A stretch of 64,000 bases of DNA from Sulfolobus acidocaldarius SUSAZ (GTDB taxonomy: Archaea; Thermoproteota; Thermoprotei_A; Sulfolobales; Sulfolobaceae). The notes below the pieces were generated by a model. It worked only from the letters and a program-made list of their open reading frames with translations. It searched no databases and was not told the origin of the DNA. Position 1 is the stretch's first letter. Every line of letters starts with the position of its first letter. A program made the translations under genes and the position numbers. The DNA is taken from the NCBI GenBank assembly GCA_000508305.1, contig CP006977.1, forward strand, positions 372,001 to 436,000, read 5' to 3'. Of the stretch, positions 1 through 8,251 are shown one piece after another.

Positions 1-617
1 TTGGATCCTCATTTATGGGAGATATGAGAGTACTTAATTTCTGGATTAGAAACGGATTCTACCCTGTTCATGTTTCGCCCAAGAAGAATGAAAAACTTGG
101 GGATTACCCTGTAATAGTAATAAAGCCTATAAGTGAAATTGCAACTAAGGCAGTAAGAGTAGCAGCATATGTATTGAAGGAAAAATTACTTAACACCTTA
201 CATGATGTGTACTTTTCCATGGACCCGGAAATTGCCCAAATAATCCTCAGTGGTATAAAAGTTCATAAAGAAGTTAAGATAAACCCAATATACGTAGATA
301 AAGCGGTAGCATTTCTTCAAGGAGTGAGCCCATATGAATCCTCAGCCGACGGGATTCACTTATTAACGTTAAAATATTTTTGGGATGCTAAAAGGGAATG
401 GTCCTTAGAGCCTGAACAAGAAATTTTACTAATAGCCAAAATACTGCAAGGTAGACCATGGAGATTCACTTCAGCCTCACTAAATTCGAATAGAACCGGA
501 GTTAATGAAATGTTATATCAGGCTGTTGCCGAATTATTATACAGGTACTATTCCTTAAATAGTGAAACAAAAGTAGGAATTAGCTTAGATAAATTGGATG
601 ATGACCAAATAGACTGA
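1..617 (+). CDS. tmcA: tRNA(Met) cytidine acetyltransferase TmcA, C-terminal part (5' end outside window)
   Basis: The reading frame is open from base 3, so only the last ~205 codons are present. The visible part starts inside the GNAT acetyltransferase domain (FWIRNGFYPVHVS at the start, then VIVIKPIS) and continues through the C-terminal tRNA-binding region (GRPWRFTSASLN, then NEMLYQAVAELLYRYY). Known family role: ATP- and acetyl-CoA-dependent N4-acetylation of cytidine in tRNA and, in thermophilic archaea, other RNAs. An internal ATG at base 15 is not the true start. It is followed by a convergent gene 26 bases away. Confidence 0.8.
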   Translation, partial: GSSFMGDMRVLNFWIRNGFYPVHVSPKKNEKLGDYPVIVIKPISEIATKAVRVAAYVLKEKLLNTLHDVYFSMDPEIAQIILSGIKVHKEVKINPIYVDKAVAFLQGVSPYESSADGIHLLTLKYFWDAKREWSLEPEQEILLIAKILQGRPWRFTSASLNSNRTGVNEMLYQAVAELLYRYYSLNSETKVGISLDKLDDDQID

Positions 618-643
618 AAGATGAAGAAATGCACCTCAACTGA

Positions 644-1423
644 CTAAATGCTAAACATGACCAAAGATAATACAATTGCGATTGAGAACAGTTGATGCAG
701 TCCAATTACTATACCAGGCTTCTCAGGATTTCTGTTTATACCCCTGAACACTAGTAAACCCACTATGCCTTCTATCAGAGCTAGAGCCAATGGAATCCAC
801 AACTGTAATAAAATTAATGAAATAAAGAAGATTACTCCTGCTATACTGTGTACAATCCATATCCATTGTAATCTGTTCTTAGGCTTTCTAACGTCGCCTA
901 TACTGAACCTCATCTTCCTAGTTCCTGTTACCACACCGCCCATAAATATTACAAAATACAAAAAGTGTGGTGGAGTAATCGCGTCTATTATGAAACTAGT
1001 AAACCTGCTAGGATCAAAACCCATTGCTATTAAAAGATATATTACCATTGTAGTATAGGCTGCAATGTCATGAAAGCCTTGAAATATAGATGGTAATTTT
1101 CCTGCTAATACGTAGAGTGTTGCCATTCCAAGTAACGCTGTAAATATAACACTGATAAATCCGGCAATAGAGAGCAGGTTAAAATCAAGAATCAAAATAG
1201 CTAAGGAAAGTAAACCCACTAAAGTTGCAGATATTCTATGCATAGCCTCAGGATCTGCTTTTCTAACAGCAAGATGAACCATGTCTCTAGTATAAGGCCA
1301 TTTAGTACCTAAAGAAAGACCATAACCATAACCTTCAACTATACCCCCTAATACTATGGTCAACCCTGCTAGAAATGTGGTAGCTAAAGACAGTTCAATT
1401 ATCATATGAGATAATTTTCTCAT
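644..1423 (-). CDS. heme A synthase-like membrane protein (CtaA/COX15 family)
   Basis: A 259-residue integral membrane protein with about eight hydrophobic segments (near residues 7-29, 62-83, 86-107, 117-135, 148-166 and three more to the C terminus). Histidines lie at membrane edges in the pattern of heme A synthases: MVHLA then EAMHR before the second helix, FHDIA, WIVHS and GLHQL. Family role: oxidation of heme O to heme A for terminal oxidases. It is short for the family but similar to compact archaeal members. No oxidase subunit is next to it. Assignment rests on His placement and topology, so a related cytochrome-assembly role is possible. Confidence 0.65.
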   Translation of the reverse strand: MRKLSHMIIELSLATTFLAGLTIVLGGIVEGYGYGLSLGTKWPYTRDMVHLAVRKADPEAMHRISATLVGLLSLAILILDFNLLSIAGFISVIFTALLGMATLYVLAGKLPSIFQGFHDIAAYTTMVIYLLIAMGFDPSRFTSFIIDAITPPHFLYFVIFMGGVVTGTRKMRFSIGDVRKPKNRLQWIWIVHSIAGVIFFISLILLQLWIPLALALIEGIVGLLVFRGINRNPEKPGIVIGLHQLFSIAIVLSLVMFSI

Positions 1424-1674
1424 ATGTTTAAAAAATTCATGTCAATGAAAATAGTTCAGAATTAAGATGTATTTTCACGACCTATAAGTTTGGAAATTAT
1501 AATTAAACGACATGATGGAAACTCTAGCGCAATTCACATCTAATATGGTTTCATGATACTGTTCGGGAGTAGACTTTATACAATTTGTCCTGAGGTAAAG
1601 ATAATTCTAGAAAATTAAGATAATTTCTTTTTGGTGTAAAACTTAATCTAACATAGATAAATGTTATATTCCTG

Positions 1675-2013
1675 TTGGTTTATGAACTTATTATGAGCCT
1701 AATAGATATAATGTGGAAGCTAGTTAATTATAGTATACCTCTTGCAAATGATGATTTTGAAACGTATTTAACGAAAGATGGTACCATAACTGAGGAAGGT
1801 ATAAATTTGTGGAAAGATGCAATAAAAGCTATTAGAGAAGCATATAGCAAATTAGATAAGGGAGATAAGCAGAGTAGTTTTAAATTGTTAAGTCAAGCTT
1901 TAGAAAAGCTAAATTCCATAAAATCGAACAAACCCTTACCTCCGGACGCTAAAGTGAGATTCGAAGAAGTAAAAAATGATGTTTCAAAGGCAATAGAATT
2001 ATTGAAGTCCTAA
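1675..2013 (+). CDS. small helical hypothetical protein
   Basis: Unrecognised protein of 112 residues from a TTG at 1675, or 106 from the ATG at 1693. The ATG start seems equally likely. The sequence is charged and mostly helical, with repeated Lys/Glu-rich stretches (IKAIREAYSKLDKGDKQ, LLSQALEKLN, VKNDVSKAIELLKS). It has no membrane segment, no Cys and no known catalytic motif. It stands alone, transcribed toward the permease 200 bases downstream. Codon use fits its neighbours. Confidence 0.55.
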   Translation: MVYELIMSLIDIMWKLVNYSIPLANDDFETYLTKDGTITEEGINLWKDAIKAIREAYSKLDKGDKQSSFKLLSQALEKLNSIKSNKPLPPDAKVRFEEVKNDVSKAIELLKS

Positions 2014-2123
2014 TTTTAAACATGATTTTTATACTATATTTGAAAATCATTTATCTCAACGACCTTAATGATTAGTATTATATATTTTACCTATAAGCCA
2101 TTTTTTATACTTTTCAAGGAGAA

Positions 2124-2205
2124 CTCCCTTTAAGCTTTCATGAAACTAACGGGGGCAAACTAGGAAAACTTTTTAAAACTTTAGGACAGTAAAGCTTAAA
2201 GGGAG
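2124..2205 (+). promoter_or_regulatory. promoter region with a perfect 14-bp spaced inverted repeat
   Basis: CTCCCTTTAAGCTT at 2124-2137 and its exact reverse complement AAGCTTAAAGGGAG at 2192-2205 are separated by 54 bases. A TATA-like box (CTTTTTAAAA, about 2169-2178) lies between them, so the right arm sits at the expected transcription start and covers the ribosome-binding region GGGAG. Placement suggests a two-site operator for the permease gene starting at 2213. A long-range RNA hairpin is excluded for the left arm if the TATA prediction is right. Confidence 0.5.
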
Positions 2206-2212
2206 ATGTAGT

Positions 2213-3613
2213 ATGCAACTTTCAAAAGGTTCTTTATCGATAAGAGAATCATATGGGCAAGCAATGGCTGTAACTGCACCATTAGGAAGCGTTGTATCCA
2301 CAACAACTGCAGCAATAGCTTATGCAGGAAAATCAGTCTTGTTTGCAACACTCCTAGCCTTTTTGGCGAGTTTGCTTTGGATGTTCACTTTGACAAAATA
2401 TACTAAGAAAATTGCCTCTCCAGGAGGGTACTATACATTCGGATCAGCTGCATGGAGAAACAAGACCGTAGCCTACTATGAAGCTATAACTGAAGTAATA
2501 GCATACTCTTCACTAAACGCAGTAAATTCCTTCTCAGTTTACCTATTACTGAAAGTAACTTTTCAAATGTTAAATCTTGAATTGCCCGGCTATGTTCTCC
2601 CTCTCTCCCTTGTGATAGGACTAATTTATCCCACGCTCTCTTCAGTAATTCTACACATTAGAAAAGTGTTAGGATACATAGTTAGTATAAGTGCTACATT
2701 AGAAGTAATATTCTTATACGTTCTTTTCGGCTATGCAGTAGCCACGAGAGGATTTGATATAACATATTTATCCCCTATTGGAACGAATTTTAATAGTTTA
2801 GGTACCGCGATGGTTCTAACAATTGTCAGTATAGCAGGTGCAGGGGCTGCAACTTACTTAGGAGAGGAAACCAAAAAGCCTACCTCAACTATTACCACTG
2901 GAATAAAAATTGCTTATATCGTAGGAGGAGGAGCAATTTTAGCAGGTACTTATGCGTTAGTAGCCCTATGGAATGGACCTATACAGACCATCCAAAATTC
3001 ACCACAACCCTTAATTCAGGAGTTATATCCAATTAGTTTCATCGTAATGCTCATCAGTCTAATATTATCTATAAACAGTTTACTTGCTTCAAACATAGGA
3101 ACAACAGTAGGTGCTGCAAGAATCTTATTTAACCTTGCAAGAGAGAAGGCTATGCCAAAAGTATTTTCTAGATTAAACTCTGAGCGAGAGCCGCTTATAG
3201 CTACAGTGGTGGTCGGTTTAATTTCTGCTATATTTGCCCTTTCCTCTTTAACTTATACTGGATCAGCTGATGTAGCATTCACAGAGATTAGCTTCATATC
3301 AAGCTTATTCTGGTTAGCTGGAAGGATAGTTGATAATCTAGGTGCACCAGTGTTTTATTGGAGATTAAGAGAGTTAACTCCAAGAATATTAATCGTATTC
3401 CTAGGCTCCATTACTATTAACTTAGTTGGTATGATTGGATCTTTACAAGCACCAGACATGTTCCAGGCTGTTTACTTAATTTCCGTATTGGCTGCAGCTA
3501 CGCTATGGTATATAGTTAAAGCCAGAAAAGGTATAGCAGGTAAATATCTTGTGGACGAAAATAATCAGTTGATCACAATGGAAGAGTACTTTGCAAAAGC
3601 GAGAAGCAAATAG
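2213..3613 (+). CDS. APC-superfamily amino acid permease
   Basis: A 466-residue transporter with about 12 hydrophobic segments. The N-terminal region has the APC hallmark of small residues in the first helix (AMAVTAPLGSVVSTTTAAIAYAG), and a Gly/Ala-rich helix is followed by GEETKKP near residue 220, as in amino acid/polyamine antiporters. The cytoplasmic sequence ARILFNLAREKAMPKVFSRLN is also typical of the family. Probable role: proton-coupled uptake or exchange of an amino acid; the substrate cannot be told. Monocistronic, ATG start eight bases after GGGAG, preceded by the paired inverted repeat. Confidence 0.85.
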   Translation: MQLSKGSLSIRESYGQAMAVTAPLGSVVSTTTAAIAYAGKSVLFATLLAFLASLLWMFTLTKYTKKIASPGGYYTFGSAAWRNKTVAYYEAITEVIAYSSLNAVNSFSVYLLLKVTFQMLNLELPGYVLPLSLVIGLIYPTLSSVILHIRKVLGYIVSISATLEVIFLYVLFGYAVATRGFDITYLSPIGTNFNSLGTAMVLTIVSIAGAGAATYLGEETKKPTSTITTGIKIAYIVGGGAILAGTYALVALWNGPIQTIQNSPQPLIQELYPISFIVMLISLILSINSLLASNIGTTVGAARILFNLAREKAMPKVFSRLNSEREPLIATVVVGLISAIFALSSLTYTGSADVAFTEISFISSLFWLAGRIVDNLGAPVFYWRLRELTPRILIVFLGSITINLVGMIGSLQAPDMFQAVYLISVLAAATLWYIVKARKGIAGKYLVDENNQLITMEEYFAKARSK

Positions 3614-3729
3614 TTTTTAGTATCTGATCACTTATTTTAATCTCAACAATATTTTGGTTAAATGACCTTTTGTAGTAGAATAAAGAAAAACATACTCTTC
3701 ACATTAAAACCTAAGCTTGTCTATTTATA

Positions 3730-3909
3730 TTACATTTTTTCACCTAAGTATTCAATTATACTTCTTATCCCAACCAATGCTCCAGCAATAGCCATAGCCA
3801 TTGAAAGTACAAGTATCCATATGTTTTGAAATGATGAACCCAAATAATCAAACAAAATAGCCATAAATATAATACCCACCGCAAAAACAATCCTCTGTTT
3901 AGAGTTCAT
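3730..3909 (-). CDS. small two-helix membrane protein
   Basis: A 59-residue ORF (MNSKQRIVFAVGIIFMAILF at the start, GEKM at the end) with two hydrophobic segments near residues 8-20 and 27-47. It lies 57 bases downstream of the ABC transporter operon on the same strand, so it may be its last gene or have its own start. No family is recognised. Hydrophobic periodicity and a charged C-terminal tail support a real protein. Confidence 0.45.
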   Translation of the reverse strand: MNSKQRIVFAVGIIFMAILFDYLGSSFQNIWILVLSMAMAIAGALVGIRSIIEYLGEKM

Positions 3910-3966
3910 TAGTTAATAATCAATGAATAGTAGAATATTAATTTATGTGTGGAAAAAGGGGTTAAA

Positions 3967-4944
3967 CTAATGTAGCCAGCATGCTACGTAATGACCCTCT
4001 TCCACTTCTTTAAGCTTAGGCTCTTCCTCTTTACACTTAGATAAGACAAAAGGACATCTAGGATAGAATACACATCCCTTCTCTGGTCTAATTAATTCTA
4101 CCTTTACTTTAATTTCCTTTAGTTTACCTCTTAGGGATGGATCAATCTTAGGATATGCCTCTATAAGAGCTTGAGTATACGGATGTAATGGATTTCTGAA
4201 AATATCGCTTGCAGATCCGATTTCCATTATCTTACCTAGGTAAAGTATAGTTATCCTATCAGAGATTATCTTTGCTATCGGAAGCTCATGGGTAATCAGC
4301 ATGAATGAAATATTCTTCCTTTCCCTCGCGTCCTTGATTATCTTTAGTATTTCCCCTTTGAGAGAGGCATCTAACATTGTAGTTGGTTCATCGGCTACAA
4401 TATACTTAGGATTTAGTGCTATAGCTCTGGCTATACTAAGTCTTTGCCTCTGACCACCAGAAAGTTGATACACTCTATTCTCTAGTAATTCTAGGGGAAG
4501 CTCCACTAGATTCATTGCATCAGTAATACGCTTATCAATATCATCAATCTTTCTATATCTCAGAGGCATAGCTAACACATCATATACTCTCATTATAGGA
4601 TCTATAGAAGAGTATGGATCTTGATATATCATTTGAACGTATCTACTAATTTCCTTAAACTTAGTCTTACTAAGCCTAAGCTCTTTATCATCAACTCTCA
4701 ACTTGACTTCTCCTTCAGTAGGTTTTTGTAATCCAGTAGTTACTCTTCCTAACGTTGTCTTGCCTGATCCGCTTTCTCCAACTACTCCCATTATTTCCCT
4801 TTCCCTGATATTCATCGTTACATCGTCTAATGCCTTTACTAGGTTCTTCTTTCCAAATAATGATGACCTCTTAGTAAAGTATACTTTCAAGTTATTTATT
4901 TCAATAACACTATTAGTATAACCAGCAGGCAACCTCATCACCAT
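3967..4944 (-). CDS. oligopeptide/sugar-type ABC transporter ATP-binding protein (OppF-like)
   Basis: ABC ATPase of the Opp/Dpp class. Visible motifs, numbered from the chosen start: Walker A GESGSGKTT (56-64), Q-loop QMIYQDPYSS, signature LSGGQRQR (about 161) and Walker B IVADEP. The C-terminal oligo_HPY extension ends with CVFYPRCPF and C-x-ACWLH. The frame is open to an ATG at 4995, but that start would give an 83-base overlap with the upstream gene. ATG codons at 4944 or 4938, or a TTG at 4932, give the normal short lead before IEINNLKVYF. Partner of the OppD-like ATPase upstream. Opp-type transporters in Sulfolobus carry peptides or oligosaccharides. Confidence 0.85.
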   Translation of the reverse strand: MVMRLPAGYTNSVIEINNLKVYFTKRSSLFGKKNLVKALDDVTMNIREREIMGVVGESGSGKTTLGRVTTGLQKPTEGEVKLRVDDKELRLSKTKFKEISRYVQMIYQDPYSSIDPIMRVYDVLAMPLRYRKIDDIDKRITDAMNLVELPLELLENRVYQLSGGQRQRLSIARAIALNPKYIVADEPTTMLDASLKGEILKIIKDARERKNISFMLITHELPIAKIISDRITILYLGKIMEIGSASDIFRNPLHPYTQALIEAYPKIDPSLRGKLKEIKVKVELIRPEKGCVFYPRCPFVLSKCKEEEPKLKEVEEGHYVACWLH

Positions 4945-5857
4945 CTTGAAAAGTTGTGAATTTTGGTTCTTGCTTAAAACATATTTCTTTTGCAAAAGGA
5001 CATCGTGTATTAAATCTGCATCCGGTTGGTGGATTAGATAAATCTGGCATATATCCTGGTATACCGTTTATCATATCCTTATCCAATGTAGCTATAGAAT
5101 TAACAAGTAATTGAGTATAAGGATGACGTGGTCTCTTAAAAATAACCTCTGAAGAACCACTTTCCATCATTTTACCTGCATATAATATGTAAAGTTTATC
5201 AGATATTTCTGATAGGAGAGCTAGATCGTGAGTTATAAAAATAATAGACAAATTATAATCTTTCCTTAACTGCTTCAATAAATTCACTATATACTCTTGC
5301 ACAATAACATCAAGAGCTGTGGTAGGTTCATCCGCAATTACCAATTCAGGATTCAACGCTAAAGCCATAGCTATAAACGCCCTCTGCTTCTGACCACCTG
5401 ATAGCTCATGAGGGTACTTCTCGGCAAGTATGGGATCCATGTTTACCATTCTGAAAAGCTCTTTCACTCTCTCTTCATAATCACCGTTCCAATTATGCAA
5501 CTTTAGAACTTCAATTATCTGATCTTTAATCTTAAAAACTGGTGTAAATCCTGACATTGAGCCTTGAAATATCATCGAAATCTTCTTCCACCTATAATTT
5601 CTCCTGAAAGAGTCCTGATCTAATACAACAATATCTTCTCCGTTGTATAAAATCTGTCCTCCTGCAATAGCTCCTGGAGGTGGAACTAGTCTTATTATTG
5701 CGTAACCTATAGTACTTTTCCCTGAACCACTTTCACCTGCTAAACCAACTACTTCTCCCTTTTCCACATCAATTGATACGTCATCTACAGCCTTTATTAT
5801 ACCTCTTTTTGTATAGTAATACACCTTAAGACCCTTTACCTGTAGTAGAGGCGACAC
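4913..5857 (-). CDS. oligopeptide/sugar-type ABC transporter ATP-binding protein (OppD-like)
   Basis: A 314-residue ABC ATPase. Walker A GESGSGKST is at 41-49, the Q-loop MIFQGSMSG near 96, LSGGQKQR at 152-159, Walker B LVIADEP near 172-178 and the H-loop FITHDLAL further on. The C terminus carries the Opp-family Cys-rich motif (GCRFNTRCPFAKEIC). It is the first of two ATPases expected to form a heterodimer with the OppF-like protein. The ATG overlaps the stop of the upstream OppC-like gene by one base, so translation is coupled. Confidence 0.88.
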   Translation of the reverse strand: MSPLLQVKGLKVYYYTKRGIIKAVDDVSIDVEKGEVVGLAGESGSGKSTIGYAIIRLVPPPGAIAGGQILYNGEDIVVLDQDSFRRNYRWKKISMIFQGSMSGFTPVFKIKDQIIEVLKLHNWNGDYEERVKELFRMVNMDPILAEKYPHELSGGQKQRAFIAMALALNPELVIADEPTTALDVIVQEYIVNLLKQLRKDYNLSIIFITHDLALLSEISDKLYILYAGKMMESGSSEVIFKRPRHPYTQLLVNSIATLDKDMINGIPGYMPDLSNPPTGCRFNTRCPFAKEICFKQEPKFTTFQDGDEVACWLY

Positions 5858-7215
5858 TACCTCTCACCCAGAGATAATCTCTCAATCGCAAAACCAATTA
5901 AAACGAAAGGTACGGCAACAATAACTATCATTGCGCCTGGGAATATAACCCACCACCACCATCCATTAACTTGAGCCTGATACGTATAGGCATCATCCAG
6001 CATACCTCCCCACGTTATCAATCCAGGTGGTGCTATTCCTAAAAATGCAAGCGTTTGCTCTAGCAGAACACCTGCAGGAACCCCCAATGCCATATATGCT
6101 ATTGTGATCGGGACTAATCTAGGTAAAAAGTGGGTAAAGAATACTCTATATGATGGAATTCCTAATAACTTATCAACTTCAACGTAGCTATTTGACTTTA
6201 TAGAGAGAGCAACTGATCTAGCGATTATTGCATAAAAAGGCCATGATAAAAACGCTATTAGTAATGCCTCTAATTCTATACTAGGTCTTGAAACGAAAGA
6301 CACAGCTACGAGGAAAGGCAGTGCGGGTAGGGCTAAGAACACTAAAGTGACCCACTGTATAACAGAATCCTTATTTCCACCAAGGTAACCAGAGAGACCT
6401 CCCACTATAATTCCTATCAGTACAGAGATAACAGCTGTTAAAGCACCTATTTCTAAGGCATTTGGTAATCCAAGTAGAATGCCTAAGTCTAATGGTCTTC
6501 CAAAATAATCAGTCCCCATAAGACCATATGAATTCCCTAGCAGAGTTATTTTGCTATTTGAAGTGTTCATAGGTGATTTAGAAACCATGTAAACAACTAC
6601 ATTATACTTACCATTCTCCACGGCTGTAAAGTTAGTTTTGGCTGAATCAAATAGAGCTGTCACTAAAACATAAGTTGCTATCTTTTCCGGTACGGTACCT
6701 GACTTGGAAGATATGTAATTAATGATCGAATCCTTTATAGGTATTAGATCGAAGGGAACATTATAATACCCACTAGGTACGTTTATTTGAATTTTGTCAC
6801 CATCTGGTTTTATCCAATACAACGACATAGAGAGAGGAGAGGAATTTGAAGAAATTATAAAATAAACGTCATTTGGAATTACCGACTTAGACCATTCAAA
6901 ACTGAAATTAAGTTCAGTAATATAATACTGCCCTCCAGCGTAAGACACACTATTACTACTTGTAATTTGCTGAGTAGTAAAATATTGTCCAGAAAAGTAA
7001 GATAACCATGAAGGTGGAACATCAGGTGGATTTTGAGACCATACAGCAGGGTTAAACCATGAGTTATATACGTTAGATGGAACTGTTAAAGCAATGCCTG
7101 TAAAAACTAGTAAGACAGCTAGTATAATTAATCCTGCTAGCCCTATCTTGATCTTCAAGAACTCCTTTAAATAATAACTTAAACCCCTACTCTTCTGACT
7201 CAAATTATTCACCAA
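5857..7215 (-). CDS. ABC transporter permease, OppC-like, with a large external insert
   Basis: A 452-residue permease, about 150 residues longer than usual. Helix 1 (near 25-48) is followed by a ~200-residue polar, Ser/Tyr/Asn-rich region facing outside. The five-helix binding-protein-dependent transport domain begins near residue 250 (GALTAVISVLIGIIVGGLSG). The EAA-like coupling loop is visible as VDKLLGIPSYRVFFTHFLP. The large loop may contact the membrane-anchored binding protein encoded first in the operon. It overlaps the OppB-like gene by 11 bases. Confidence 0.85.
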   Translation of the reverse strand: MVNNLSQKSRGLSYYLKEFLKIKIGLAGLIILAVLLVFTGIALTVPSNVYNSWFNPAVWSQNPPDVPPSWLSYFSGQYFTTQQITSSNSVSYAGGQYYITELNFSFEWSKSVIPNDVYFIISSNSSPLSMSLYWIKPDGDKIQINVPSGYYNVPFDLIPIKDSIINYISSKSGTVPEKIATYVLVTALFDSAKTNFTAVENGKYNVVVYMVSKSPMNTSNSKITLLGNSYGLMGTDYFGRPLDLGILLGLPNALEIGALTAVISVLIGIIVGGLSGYLGGNKDSVIQWVTLVFLALPALPFLVAVSFVSRPSIELEALLIAFLSWPFYAIIARSVALSIKSNSYVEVDKLLGIPSYRVFFTHFLPRLVPITIAYMALGVPAGVLLEQTLAFLGIAPPGLITWGGMLDDAYTYQAQVNGWWWWVIFPGAMIVIVAVPFVLIGFAIERLSLGER

Positions 7216-8251
7216 CCTTTATCCTAGGATCTAGAATTCCATATACTAATTCCCCTAAAAATAATCCTAATAGTAGGACAATGGTTAAAACAAATGTAAC
7301 ACCTAATATAACAGGAATATCCTGCTGAAAGATAGCCTCATAGGTTAATAGACCAACACCAGGCCACTGGAAAACCACTTCCGTGGTTAAGCCGCCTGCA
7401 AATGACCCAGCAACTGCGAGTATCGATTGAGTTGCAATTGATGGGGAAGCCGTTCTTAACACATGCTTGAACAGTATTTTAGAGTTTGGGATGCCTCTTG
7501 CCTTTGCGGTTACCACGAAATCCTCCTTAAGCGTAGATGTGACTAAACTTCTTACTATGTACGCGAACCCTCCCACATTTACTATAAATACTGCTAACAT
7601 AGGCAAAACCATATGATATAATACGTCTATTCCGTAAGAAAATGGATCTTTAGGAGGAGGAATAGAGTTCATTCCACCTGGAGGAAAAGCCTTTATACCA
7701 TAAGCTAATCCAGCAATCAGGAGAAAACCTAACCACCACGTGGGTAGGCTTGAATGAATTACAGCTATAAACCCTATTATTTTTTCCCAAAATCTAGATT
7801 TAGCAGATAATAAGCCTATTAGGGTTCCTACGAAAATAAATATTAGAGTAGACGACGTAAATAACAATATTGTATTAGGTAAGTAATAGAATATTATATC
7901 ACTTACTTGAGTGGATCCCGATGGAGCCTGCAAGAAATACGCTCTACCAAAATTAAAGGTCATAAGCTGATACATCTGTATGAAATATTTGGATATTATA
8001 GGCTGATTTAAGCCATAAGCTGCTATCAAACTATCTTTATACTGATCTACAGCCTGTCTTATCTGGCTTTGACTAAGATCATGAGAATATTTTACTAAAG
8101 TTTGCTGAAAAGTTGCTACCTCAGCATTTATGTTTTTAATTAAAACCTGCTGAATAACAGGGAATGTGAATATGTAGAGAATAGATAACGTTGCAATCAG
8201 AACTGAAAAATAAATTAATACCTTTTTAACCACGTAGGTTCCAAAACCCAT
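7205..8251 (-). CDS. ABC transporter permease, OppB-like
   Basis: A 348-residue permease with an N-terminal helix (residues 9-30), an external loop of roughly 80 residues and a C-terminal permease core. The coupling loop is TAKARGIPNSKILFKHVLRTA, followed by the family sequence VFQWPGVGLLTYEAIFQQDIP. It ends with the OppB-typical DPRIKVGE. The stop/start junction with the binding-protein gene upstream has no gap, consistent with a single transcript. Confidence 0.88.
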   Translation of the reverse strand: MGFGTYVVKKVLIYFSVLIATLSILYIFTFPVIQQVLIKNINAEVATFQQTLVKYSHDLSQSQIRQAVDQYKDSLIAAYGLNQPIISKYFIQMYQLMTFNFGRAYFLQAPSGSTQVSDIIFYYLPNTILLFTSSTLIFIFVGTLIGLLSAKSRFWEKIIGFIAVIHSSLPTWWLGFLLIAGLAYGIKAFPPGGMNSIPPPKDPFSYGIDVLYHMVLPMLAVFIVNVGGFAYIVRSLVTSTLKEDFVVTAKARGIPNSKILFKHVLRTASPSIATQSILAVAGSFAGGLTTEVVFQWPGVGLLTYEAIFQQDIPVILGVTFVLTIVLLLGLFLGELVYGILDPRIKVGE

